Source: Pyricularia pennisetigena (Eukaryota > Ascomycota > Sordariomycetes > Magnaporthales > Pyriculariaceae). Taken from it: a DNA stretch of 64,000 nucleotides. The notes below the pieces were generated by a model. That model did no database searches and had not been told where the DNA came from. It worked only from the letters and a program-made list of their open reading frames with translations. The translations under genes and the position numbers were made by a program. The stretch lies in the NCBI RefSeq assembly GCF_004337985.1, contig NC_043742.1:4515259-4579258 (forward strand), read 5' to 3'. Of the stretch, positions 1 through 9,551 are shown piece after piece (position 1 is the stretch's first letter; each line of letters starts with the position of its first letter).

Positions 1-129
1 AGCTTAGCATCCGACATCAAGAAGCGCACCATCGATACGCAAAAAGACTTCCAAAACCCCGGTTCCGTCAACGTTAACGCCGGCGCACAAGGCAGTTCCG
101 CAGGCAGCATGGGCGGGAAGTGCTGCTAG
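1..129 (+). CDS. SEC4: Rab GTPase, Sec4/Rab8-like (C-terminal fragment)
   Basis: Only the last 42 codons and the TAG stop are in the window; the gene starts upstream of base 1. The tail reads SLASDIKKRTIDTQ, then a Gly/Ser/Asn-rich hypervariable stretch, and ends GGKCC. That is the alpha-5 helix end, linker and double-cysteine geranylgeranylation site of an exocytic Rab. The 'ASDIKKR.IDTQ' block resembles Sec4/Rab8 proteins of filamentous fungi more than Ypt1 or Rab5, as far as I recall those families. Such GTPases drive secretory vesicles to the exocyst at the hyphal tip. No G-box motif is visible, so the subfamily is an inference; that it is a Rab is much safer. Confidence 0.75.
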   Translation, partial: SLASDIKKRTIDTQKDFQNPGSVNVNAGAQGSSAGSMGGKCC

Positions 130-845
130 AGGACGATGGAGAATCCAGAAATGCGATGGTGCATCTGCGATGATCATCGACGACTTTTTTTTTTCTTTGC
201 CCATGAAGAAATGATGGGGGAAGATTTTTTGATTCCGACATTGACTCGGCTTCATCCAAGCATATTCAGCCGGTCACTGATAGGCGCAATGCCCATGGGT
301 GAGGCTCCTTGCGGGGGATATCCTCGGAGATATTCGATCGATGCTTTAACGAAAGCAAACATGAGCACGGAAGGGAGGTCCTGTTGGTCACGCCAGCTAG
401 AGATATACACAAATGTGCAAGAGGGAGGCAGGGCTGTCGCATTTTTTCTTTCTTTCTACAGCATATATGCAGTGTTGACTCTTTCATTTCCTCTTGCCGG
501 TTTCACGAGCGGCTTTCCTCAATGGGCCGAGTCCTCCATCATGGATGTTTTGTCTTTGCCATGAACGCGAGGAGAAGCTAGCTAGGTTGGGGTGACTGGT
601 AAAGAATGTTGCAAATATTTGGCCGCGGAGTTTGGGTTGACTTGATAGTTCTTTGCTAGTATTACATTGCCTTTGATTGAGTACCATAGACATCTTTTTC
701 TATCTCTACCATGTGGCTACTTTAATAATCTCCAAGAAAGATAACTTCTTTTGCTACGAGACGCCGGCTCCCGCTTGCGACATGACAAGCTTGCATTAGT
801 CCTCGCAATCGAACGCCCCGTCAAAGCGTGGGTGAGCCGGGTGCG

Positions 846-878
<33 letters not shown>

Positions 879-883
879 CGCGT
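130..883. other. Intergenic region between convergent gene ends
   Basis: The Rab gene ends on the left and the minus-strand gene at 884-2167 ends on the right. The open frames here overlap one another on both strands and show no family resemblance. The region holds a T-rich patch near 186-197 and a 31-base A run at 846-876. No gene is supported. Confidence 0.6.
846..876. repeat. Poly(A) homopolymer, 31 bases
   Basis: Uninterrupted run of 31 A on the plus strand. It lies 7 bases beyond the stop of the minus-strand gene at 884-2167, so it is poly(T) in that gene's transcribed orientation. It is therefore not a copied poly(A) tail of that gene. Confidence 0.95.
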
Positions 884-2167
884 CTACCAGAGAGCTGTAG
901 CTTTTACAAAAAAGACCAAGTCTCCGTTGTTGAAGACAAGTTTCCTCATGTGCCAATCCCGCGCAAAACGCTTGGCCTCGGGGCCATCCTCGAATGATAA
1001 AACGTAACGCATATAGGGGGTGTCGTTGTCCGTCTCGTTGCTGGTCTCGACCGCTTGCGCCAGCTCGATCGCCTGGCGCAGCATGTCGCCGGAATTATCG
1101 ACCCCGGCCTCCTTCCTAGCCGTTCGAGCAGCAGTCGACATGTCGACGCGGAGCGGCAGCACCGAGGCTCCACCGCGCAGCCGCCATCGCAGGTTCCGAC
1201 GCTCGCCGTCGGCGGCAATCAAGCGGCCGAGGGCTGACCTGGAGAAGCCGTTGCCGCTGCCGCCCGAGATGACGAACAGGACCTGGGTCACGCGTGCAAC
1301 GCAGGGAGGTTTATCTGCGGGGTCGGGTTCGAAGGGGCCCTGCAGATCGAGCTCGGTATCGGGAGGAGCAAGTGTGAAGGTGCGGGCTTCAGCCGCGAGA
1401 TCTTCGGGACGTGGAGTTGGCTTTGGCTTTGGCTTTGGCTTCGGCGATTCCTTTCGCTGGTTGAGAGCTCCCCACGGCATAGATGGGACTGACTGCTGTT
1501 CATTGGAGACTTGCGGTTCTACCTCGGCCTCTGGTCCACCTTTGTCTTGTTCATCCATGGACTCCAGCGACTCAAGAACACTCTCGGCGAACTTCTTTGC
1601 CTTCTTCGTCTTAGCTTTGGCTTTCTTTCTTTTCTCCTTGCGTGGCAAGGGCGGATGGGCGATCGCATGTTTAAGGTCCTTGGATAGTTGATGCAGACGG
1701 AGGGCTTCGTCGCGGTAACGCAAGGCGCCGGCCTCCGACTCAAAGTAGAGCCGATAATGGTCGACGCCTTCTTGGGTAGTATAGTGACGGGCCTGGGTCA
1801 CAACCGCCAGACTCCCCTGCGTGGTCCAGTAATGCACATGGTTTGACTGCGGCGCTAGGCGGTAAAAGTCGGAGGGTTGAAGGTTCGCAGATGTGCCCGT
1901 GAGCTGGAGCAGCCATGGGGCCTGCGGCTCTGATTGAAGCGGCTCCAATTCATCGCCTTGGGTGAGGGCATGGTTCTCCCTGAGATCCTTGAGAAGCTGC
2001 CTCCATTCTGCGTCGATGGCTTCAGCTAGAGGTGGCTTTGGTCCGAGATAATGTCTCGACAAGTTGGAGGCAGCAGCTGGGGTCGAATCTGTGCTTGTGC
2101 TGTAGGGGCGAACTGAAAACAGCCTCCGCGCAATGGTCGGAGGTAGCTTTAGCCGGCCCAAGACCAT
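884..2167 (-). CDS. Conserved hypothetical protein, probably mitochondrial
   Basis: Single-exon frame of 427 residues from an ATG at 2165-2167. The first 30 or so residues are rich in Arg, Leu and Ser with almost no acid (MVLGRLKLPPTIARRLFSVR), which looks like a mitochondrial presequence. Two globular blocks are visible. The first, about 75-170, has the pattern FYRLAP..NHVHYW...VVTQAR..YRLYFESEAGALRYRDE. The second, about 290-427, has VLFVISGG and ends RYVLSFEDGPEAKRFARDWHMR. Both have a beta-alpha-beta look suggestive of RRM-like folds, which is my inference. Between them are a Lys-rich segment and a Lys-Pro repeat encoded by a hexamer array at 1419-1442. I do not recognise a named family. 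It shares a 579-bp upstream region with the divergent AFG2-like gene. Confidence 0.75.
   Translation of the reverse strand: MVLGRLKLPPTIARRLFSVRPYSTSTDSTPAAASNLSRHYLGPKPPLAEAIDAEWRQLLKDLRENHALTQGDELEPLQSEPQAPWLLQLTGTSANLQPSDFYRLAPQSNHVHYWTTQGSLAVVTQARHYTTQEGVDHYRLYFESEAGALRYRDEALRLHQLSKDLKHAIAHPPLPRKEKRKKAKAKTKKAKKFAESVLESLESMDEQDKGGPEAEVEPQVSNEQQSVPSMPWGALNQRKESPKPKPKPKPTPRPEDLAAEARTFTLAPPDTELDLQGPFEPDPADKPPCVARVTQVLFVISGGSGNGFSRSALGRLIAADGERRNLRWRLRGGASVLPLRVDMSTAARTARKEAGVDNSGDMLRQAIELAQAVETSNETDNDTPYMRYVLSFEDGPEAKRFARDWHMRKLVFNNGDLVFFVKATALW
1419..1442. repeat. GGCTTT hexamer array inside a coding region
   Basis: Three perfect GGCTTT units followed by GGCTTC. Read on the minus strand they encode the alternating Lys-Pro stretch of the hypothetical protein at 884-2167. 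The unit is a multiple of three, so length changes would keep the frame. Confidence 0.9.
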
Positions 2168-2746
2168 ATGGGCGGTTTGACGGGGCCAAAATCGAGAAGC
2201 ATTAAAGCTGTGGTTGATTGTTTCTCGAGATGGGTCGTCGTGGAAAAAAGATGGGCGCGATTAGCTTCGAAACGCGTTAAGCAGGCATGGATTGGACCCA
2301 AATTTTGACTGGATGCTCCGCCCGTCGGCCCCACCAAATACGGCAGGGGAAAAGGTACCAAGTGCAGGCTTTAGCTAACGAATGCAGGCAAACCCCCACC
2401 TACCTCAGATATATTTTCTTTGCTCGATGCATTCGTCCAGTGTGCTTTTTTTTTTTTTTTTTTTTCCTCCTCTAATCTAAGCTAGCTACCCAGTTAGTTT
2501 CGTAGCCTTTTTTGGGGTGTTGTTTTTTGCTCAGAAATTCGATCCTCAATAATAATTTTTAGTGGAATCTATCCACTGACTTTGGGAGTACACGAGACTT
2601 TGAATATAATACCCCCCCTGCCTGGTTCAGAAGCCTCTAAGCCACTAATATTCGGTGGCGACATACCCGGGCTTTTTGTTGGCTGGCTTGGCAGGATTTA
2701 CGGCCTACAGGGGCTTGTGCCATCCTAGCTCACCCAGCATATCGCC
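2168..2746. promoter_or_regulatory. Shared upstream region of two divergent genes
   Basis: Lies between the start codons of the minus-strand gene at 884-2167 and the plus-strand AFG2-like gene at 2747, so it must hold both promoters. A 20-base T run sits at 2446-2465. No specific binding site can be named. Confidence 0.5.
2446..2465. repeat. Poly(T) homopolymer, 20 bases
   Basis: Pure T tract in the divergent intergenic region. Such tracts are common nucleosome-excluding elements in fungal promoters, which is general knowledge and not shown here. Confidence 0.9.
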
Positions 2747-5123
2747 ATGGCTATCAAAAAGTCTATCGAGGTAAAGCTCCGGCCTACCGTGGCTGGCGGC
2801 AAGACTCCTGAACCCTTAAAGGGGGCATCTCGCATTCAGATAAGGAAGGACTCCTTGATCGAACTGACTGGGACTGTGGACAACGGCAAAGCTTGCTACA
2901 TCGAACGGGTTGACCCAGATGCTGCCGGCAGTTCTCATAGGAGAGAGGCTATACTATGGCTCACCCCTGATCCTAATCTCGGCCGAGGGGTGGCAAAAGT
3001 TAGCCTGCCTTTCCGCGAAGCAGGCGACCTGAACTTGACCGACCAGTATCGGATAGTGGTAGCCGACTCACCTTCAGAAGATGCCAGGGAAATTGTATTT
3101 GAGGATATCACCGAGAGCGAATCTTCAGCCCCAATCCAAGAGGTATGGATGCAGGCCTGGCTAGCGATGCTGAAAGCAGAAATTGGTAGGTCATTGAAAG
3201 AATAGCGTGACGGAAGAAATAGGGAAGGAGATGGAACGGCTCATTTTCCAAACTTGGCGACGACACACTGACAACGAGCACATTATCCTTTCACCAGACA
3301 TCCTTGATTATGTTTTCCCTGGAATAGTTCTCAAGGACCTTGTTTTTGCGAGAGACAAAAGAACCTTTAGAGTCCGTTCAGTGAATGGCTCAGAAACCAA
3401 CAACTGCCGTGTCAAGCCAGGGCTTGCAGAGATCGTCATTGCCACAAGCGTGGACGGCAATGAGGGTGCACATGACGATCAGCCTCCGCATCTTCAAGTT
3501 CCCCTGATCCCCGGGCTGGAGGAGCAGGTCAAGAAGCTCAATGACTTCCTGCTGGTGTCAAGCTCGGATCGGGAGTCCAACATAGGATGGCACGGCCTTG
3601 TCCTCCACGGCGGCAGCGGTACTGGAAAGACGATGCTTCTGGACCATATAGCCGGGACAAAATGGGGCTCAGTCCACCGTATCAAGACATCCGACAAGAG
3701 CAAGGACATTCAGGATGCGTTCCAGACAGTTACCGGACAAGCGCGAAGTATCGTGCTTATAGACGATTTGGACGAGCTCATTGATAAAGAGCGGGCCAAC
3801 CGGAGCACCGTCATCAATGCGCTTGTCGAAGGCCTTGTCTCAGTCAGACAAGCCATCTGTGACAAGGAGAAGCCTCCAAAAGTGGCCGTCATTGCTGCAT
3901 GCCGGGATTACATCACAGTAGTCCCTGAAAAGCTCCGGCGTCCATACCGGCTTCAGCGAGCCATACTTTTGCCGCCCATGGACATGTGCCGGCGTACTGC
4001 CGTCATTTCAAGCCTCAACCCGCCCTTCCATCCAGACGTTAGGGAACAGATCATATGCGACTTGAGTGACCGGACACACGCCTACAATGGCCTGGACCTT
4101 CAGAAGCTCCTCTCGACGATAGATTACCTTGTGTCCGCCAAGCTTTACCACACCCAACTTGAAGCTCACGGGACGGAACCCGATGCTAGGCCAAAACCAC
4201 CGCCGGATACAGCATTTTACACCGAGTCTCTCGAGGCAGCCCTCCTTGAAATCCGCCCCACAGCAATGCAAGACGTCAACCTGAAGCCTCCGCCAGTGCA
4301 CTGGGACGACATAAGCGGCCAGGAGAGCGTCAAGCGAGACCTGCGCCTGGCGGTCCACTTCATCACCAGGCCCAAGGAAGAAATACAAAAGTTCATCCGC
4401 GTCCCGCCCAAGGGATTCTTGCTTTATGGGCCGCCCGGCTGCTCAAAGACCATGACGGCGCAGGCTATGGCCACCGAGTCCGGGCTCAACTTCTTCGCCG
4501 TCAAGGGCGCCGAGCTGCTCAACATGTACGTCGGCGAGTCGGAGCGCCAGATCCGCGACCTTTTCAGTCGCGCTAGGGCCGCGGCCCCGAGCATGATTTT
4601 CTTTGACGAGATCGACTCCATAGCTGGGTCGCGCAAGGGCTTTGGCAGCGACGGGGGCGGCGCGACCAGCCAGGGAGGGCTCAACGTGCTTACAACGCTC
4701 TTGAACGAGATGGATGGATTCGAGGACCTGCGCGGCGTCTTTGTGCTCGCGGCCACGAACCGCCCGCACGCTCTCGACCCGGCCATCATGCGACCCGGGC
4801 GCTTCGACGAGATCATATACGTGCCTCCGCCCGACGCGGCCGCCCGAGAGGCCATCCTGCGCAAGAATTCGGCCGGCTGCCAGCTCGCGCCCGATGTGGA
4901 CTTTGCCCGCCTGGCCCAGCTGACCGAGGGCAACTCGGGCGCCGAGGTTGCGGGCACCTGCCAGTCGGCGGGCAAGTTGGCCATGCGGCGTTCACTGGAC
5001 GAACCGGGCTCCGAAGACGCAATATCCATGGCCGACTTTGAGGCAGCCATCGCCGGGCAGAGGAAACAAATCACTAAGCAGATGCTTGAGGGATACGCAG
5101 AGTGGGAAAAGCAATTCCATTAG
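2747..5123 (+). CDS. AFG2: AFG2/Drg1-like AAA ATPase
   Basis: Model: exons 2747-3185 and 3298-5123, 754 residues. Intron 3186-3297 (112 nt) has donor GTAGGT, a CTGAC branch site and a pyrimidine-rich acceptor, and it keeps the frame. The N-terminal ~185 residues fit the AFG2 substrate-binding domain; after splicing, the DYVFPGIV block joins it as expected. D1 has Walker A GGSGTGKT near residue 251, Walker B VLIDDLDEL, and an aberrant RRPYRLQRAILLPP where RPGRFD is usual. D2 has the AFG2-type Walker A GPPGCSKT near 525, FFDEIDSI and RPGRFDE. AFG2/Drg1 hexamers release shuttling factors from cytoplasmic pre-60S ribosomes. D1 looks degenerate, so a diverged paralog is possible. A 37-nt intron ending at 3222 would also keep frame but fits the family less well. 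Confidence 0.82.
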
Positions 5124-5509
5124 CCTTTTTTTTTTCTTTTTTTTTTCTAGGCCTTTTCTTTGTTTCCGGCATTTCCCTTCCCCTCATTTTTATTCTGGCG
5201 TCGAAAGCATGAGGGCATTTCAACTGGTCATGTTTCCACAAAACCATCTTAGATAGCCTTATTCTGGGCAGAATCCAATAGAAAGACATATCACGCACTT
5301 GTTTATGTAATGGTGACAGTGAACTGTGGTATCTCGCTTTAACGCCTCTACACCGCCATAAATGAGCAAACCATGCATTGTCCCCGCCGTTGATGACCTT
5401 GTTGTGTTTAAATGACCGGATACCGTCCAGCATCCAAAAGAGCAAGATACTCTGCCCCGCTTAGGATCCTCAAAAAAAGAAAAAAAAAGAATCCATCACT
5501 GCGGCGCAC
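5124..5509. other. Intergenic region between convergent gene ends
   Basis: Holds the 3' ends of the AFG2-like gene (+) and ALG5 (-). T-rich blocks follow the AFG2 stop at about 5127-5148. No gene is supported. Confidence 0.6.
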
Positions 5510-6850
5510 CTAGGTAAGACGACGCCTGTAAACCCCCATCATCCAGCTGGCTCTCAGCACAGCCAGGCCGATGGCCATCTTGATGCTGTCGTGGATCAGG
5601 TTCATCTTGGAGCCCTCAACCTCGTGCCAGTCGATGGGCACCTCGACCACCTTAATTCCGGGGCTCATGCCAATGACGCTGCCGTCGGCGGCGACCACGG
5701 GAGTTGCCGGGGCCGACTCGGCCAGCATGAGCATCTCGATATCGAAGATCCAACCCTCAGAGTGCATGTACGGGATTATGTGAGGGAGCGCGGCGCGGCT
5801 GAAGAGTTTGAAGCCGCACTGGGTGTCTCGGATGCGCGAGGTTGCTGGCGGGGTCAAGATCATGAGAACAAAGTGGAATGACTTCATGAGGAAGTTGCGA
5901 AGGGCCGAGCGCTGTGTGTAATAATAACAATATATGTAAGTCGCGTCTCCAGTGTATTATTTTTCTTTTTTTCGCAGTATCAGGGTGAGAAATCCAGCTC
6001 ATACCTTAACTACAGCCTCACTGCCGACCAAGTGGCCCCTGCTACCGATGGCAACACCGCGGTTCGAGCCGTCCACCACATCCTCACAGCCCTCAACCAG
6101 CTTGCCCAGGTCGCTAAACTTGGAGGCGCCATCGGCGTCGGCAAACACAACGTACTCGCCGCGGGCGTGGCGGAAGCCGTGCGTGACGCCGCCGCCCTTG
6201 CCGCGGTTCTTGGCGAGGGTGACGACTCGGACAACGTCGTGCAGCCCGTGATCGCGGGCAAAGTCGAGCGCAACCTGTACGGTACGATCGGTACTTCCGT
6301 CGTTGACAATGATGATCTCGTACCCTGTCAGGGGTTCCGGCACGGCCTGGTGCTTCTTAAGCGCCAGCCGCTTGGGCGTGGTGGGGCTGACGAGCGCAGC
6401 CTGCGTCGACTTGGCAGGCGGGTCGCGGCCGAAGCGCGCGTCCAGGTACTCGACCATCTCCTCGAGGGTCGGGAGTATGCGGGCCTCCTCGTTGTAGGCC
6501 GGCACCACGACGCTCATGGCCACCTCTGCGGGCTCGATGAGGCCCAGGTCGGGTGCGTCGTCGTTGGCCTGGCGCTGCCGTCGCTGCTCGGCGAGCCAGC
6601 GGTCGTACCAGCATGGGAGCTGGGCCGTCTTGTTGCCTCCACTGTCGGGGCTCGAGGTGAGGTACGTCTTCTCGGACGGCAAGGGAGCTCGTGGTTTGGG
6701 CGCGACGAGGTGCAGGACAAAGTAGAGGACGAGAAAGCCAGGAATGAGGAGGGCCAGCATGCCAACCAGAATCATGTGAGGCGGCGCATGTCTCACGGCG
6801 TCGATTGCTGGCCAGAGGAACCTCTCGCAGAGGCCGTCGTGGGTAGACAT
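5510..6850 (-). CDS. ALG5: Dolichyl-phosphate beta-glucosyltransferase ALG5
   Basis: Model: exons 6850-6005 and 5911-5510 on the minus strand, 415 residues. Intron 5912-6004 (93 nt) has donor GTATGA and acceptor ACACAG in phase 0, joining HLVGSEAVVK to RSALRNFLMK, which is continuous in the family. An N-terminal hydrophobic helix at about residues 26-48 anchors it in the ER membrane. The GT2 fold starts at SVVVPAYNEEARI, the metal-binding region is FADADGA, and the distal block is RDTQCGFKLF. It makes dolichyl-P-glucose from UDP-glucose on the cytosolic ER face, the donor for the last three glucoses of the N-glycan precursor. The ATG at 6848-6850 is chosen because the 68 in-frame residues upstream do not resemble the family. 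Confidence 0.93.
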
Positions 6851-7888
6851 GTTGTTTTCCGAGTGGTGTTCGCGTATCGTGAGCTTTTCGAAAACGAGAG
6901 GGGATGGAAAGACTACGGCGCGTGTGCTAGCGCTGCACACAGCTATGGAAGGCCTAAATACTCTTCTGATAGCGTGCACATCGTCTTTCGGGTAAGAAGC
7001 GTTATTCCTGGGGAGACAGCCCGGGTGTATGAGGGAATCAACTCCGTGGCACACAGGCTGATGATGTGATGATGGACTGGAGTTGAGTGGTGCGAGTGAC
7101 AGCTGGAGGTTTAAGTGTGGTCTCCCCCCCAGTGCTCTGATTGATCAATTGAGCGGGCCGCTAAGAAACGTTTAGCGATCCCTGTCCACCGGCGCTGTTG
7201 GCGGATCCCTGCAGCCGGTTTTGGCGCCTTGTGCGCTCGACCGGGCGTTCAGTGTGGGGGACTTGTGGGTTCAAAACAGGCGGGGTTTGCAACTTTTGGA
7301 GTCAGTTCAATACTTCATTTCATGTTCCTGGACCTAGGGTCCGTCTTACGAGTTGGACATAACCGGCACGTTTCATATTGGGCGTACAAAGTGAACACAA
7401 TGCGTTAGTACAGAGACAAAAAAAAAAAATAAAAAAATAAACATCGTTTTTTTGTTCGTTGTTTGATTTCATTTTTCATGTCTCTACGGACAAGGGAACA
7501 ATGTAAGCTAACACGGAGTAATTCTTTAACATGATATCGAACCCGACCTTTTCATTTTCATGCAATCTATCTAGTTCCCCCATTTGCCTCTGGGGCAATC
7601 AATATTCTGTGTTTTCCGTACTCTCCTTAGAAAAACCTGCTCAGTTATTTTAACGCTTTAGTGTCTCCTGTCAAAGAAGAGCATGCGGAACCAGTACCGT
7701 CACCTGCACTCAAGAATAATAATAATAATAAAAAAATAAAACCCTATAGCCAGGTCCTACTGAAAGAATAAAAACAGTCATCTTACGTATATCCTTATCC
7801 TCCAATCAGATCAGGCAGATCCCCGAATGATCCGTCGACATGAATATTAAACAAAACGAGATTATGTACGGACATCGAAAGATATAAA
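6851..7888. other. Intergenic region upstream of ALG5
   Basis: Contains the ALG5 promoter side and the 3' flank of the minus-strand gene at 7889-9551. A/T-rich patches with A runs and an AAT microsatellite occur at about 7420-7440 and 7714-7740. No gene is supported. Confidence 0.55.
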
Positions 7889-9551
7889 TTAAGGCTGACC
7901 GGCTACAGGTGGCCCGGACTTGCTCAATGACCACCGCCGAGAGGCTTTGGGAGGCCTGACGACCTGTGGCGTCTTTGTCAATTTGCCCTTCCCGACTTTC
8001 TGCGGCGCAGAGGGCGGTGGTTGAGGTTCTGGAGCAGGCACCTCTAGAGGCAGCCGAGAGAAGGCCGCCTCGTCAAAATCTACCGGTAGAACCCTGGGAG
8101 TAGGGCTCGCCGTGGGCGGGTCATTGCTGCCATCGCAAATCAGATTTGATGGCGCCATCTCCTGCTCGAAATCAAACCGTGGGACACTTGGTGGTTTGTA
8201 AGCAATGTATTCTGTCGTAGTCCGCAGTTGTGAGCCCGATGTAGCTGTGGGGCTTGGCGTCGCTTGCGGTGTTCTTTTCGATGATAATGAGAATGCTCTT
8301 GGCTTCGGGGAAGATTCGGAGTCCGAGCTTGTGTATGTGGTGGAAAAATTGAAATCGAATTCTGACGCTTTTGAGGAAGGGCGAGGAATCGCTGGCGAGG
8401 CAGGAGTGAGGATGTTGGTGGTGATAGGGGAGGTCGGTGATTCTATATCGGCATCTGTCCTCACAGATGGCCTGCTTGGTCCAGTGTTTGTCGCAACAGA
8501 AGAGATTGATGATGGCCGGCCGGATGAAGAGGAAGCAGCGGAATGGGATACTGGCGGTGGTATTAGGTTCATCGGTGGCAATGAAGGTACAGGTGGGATA
8601 TTGGGGATAGTCGATGTTGGTGAGCTTGCCGACCTGTGGGCGGTTGGTCGAAAGCGTTGGCTCGCGCTAGGCGGGTAATAGCGATCTCTAGTATTTGCTG
8701 AGGAGTCTACCTGTTTTCGGCCCTTGCTCGGATGTAGTCGATGAGTCTGCTGTAGGTCCGACTTATGGGGCAGACTGGCGGTGGAGTCTGTGTCTCTCGT
8801 GCTTAGTGGAAGACTGCTGCGGTTATTTCCAACTGAATGCGATTCGGATGCGGCTTGACGACGGCGGGTAGCTTTCATCTCAAGTTCGTCCGAACTTGTG
8901 GAGTCGCTGGAGCTGCCAACGACTGAGGGGGCTGTTGGGGGCATGTCAATACGCCAGACTCTGACGCCGCACAAGGCTGTGTTTAACGGGATGTGAAGAT
9001 AAACCTTTGCTGTTAGTTCGGCTGCCCCGACCTGAGCTGCCTGCCCTGACTCTCTCAATAGCCTTCCCTTTGCCTGCATAGGCAACTGGCAGGTTTCCAT
9101 CTGGGTTGAAATAGTCATCCGGTCGAGGCGAGTAGACGACCTCACCGCTGCGATCGCCCCATGGAGGATGGATGCTCCCGTTATAACTGTGAGCCCTCGG
9201 CAAGCGCACAACGGGGTTGGCATAGACGGATGGATAGGAGACGTGCGAGAGAGTGCTGCTGGTCCGTGTCATTCCCGTGTGCACCGGATTTTGTGCCAGG
9301 CCGTGTACTGGGGTGTCGTGACCCGTGCCGCTCGCCGTCATGGCGCTCCGCCTGCGATTCTCCTCGACGATGCGGACGCGGTCGTCATCTCTCCAACTCG
9401 AGGGTGCCCCAGCCAGGGCGTCAATAGCCGCGTGGGTTGGTACGTGACGATAGGCCGGCTTTTGCTCCTCGGCCTTTTGCTTCTCGGCTAGCCCAGCCTT
9501 GTGTTCCTTGGCTGCCTGGCGGCCCTTCTTGAACCGACCGAAGACGGACAT
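7889..9551 (-). CDS. Conserved fungal Ser/Pro-rich protein of unknown function
   Basis: Model: exons 9551-9005 and 8931-7889, 529 residues. Intron 8932-9004 (73 nt) has the weak donor GTTTAT, an ATTGAC branch-like site and acceptor CAACAG; phase 1 matches on both sides. The N-terminal ~70 residues are ordered and charged: a basic start (MSVFGRFKKGRQAAKEH), then YRHVPTHAAIDALAGAPSSW and RDDDRVRIVEENRRRSAM. I recall this block as conserved across Pezizomycotina proteins of unknown function. The rest is disordered and rich in Ser, Pro and Thr, with basic patches near the end (PKASRRWSLSKS). That composition suggests a phospho-regulated scaffold, which is inference only. The ATG at 9549-9551 begins the conserved block. 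Confidence 0.72.

Noticed and set aside
1020..1691. Plus-strand open frame of 223 codons
   Set aside because: Lies antisense to the hypothetical mitochondrial gene; composition is the Ser/Arg/Gly shadow of that frame and it has no family motif.
4424..5074. Minus-strand open frame of 216 codons
   Set aside because: Antisense of the AFG2 D2 domain; high GC removes stops in the shadow frame.
6032..7069. Plus-strand open frame of 345 codons
   Set aside because: Antisense shadow of ALG5, whose GT2 motifs and intron are clear.
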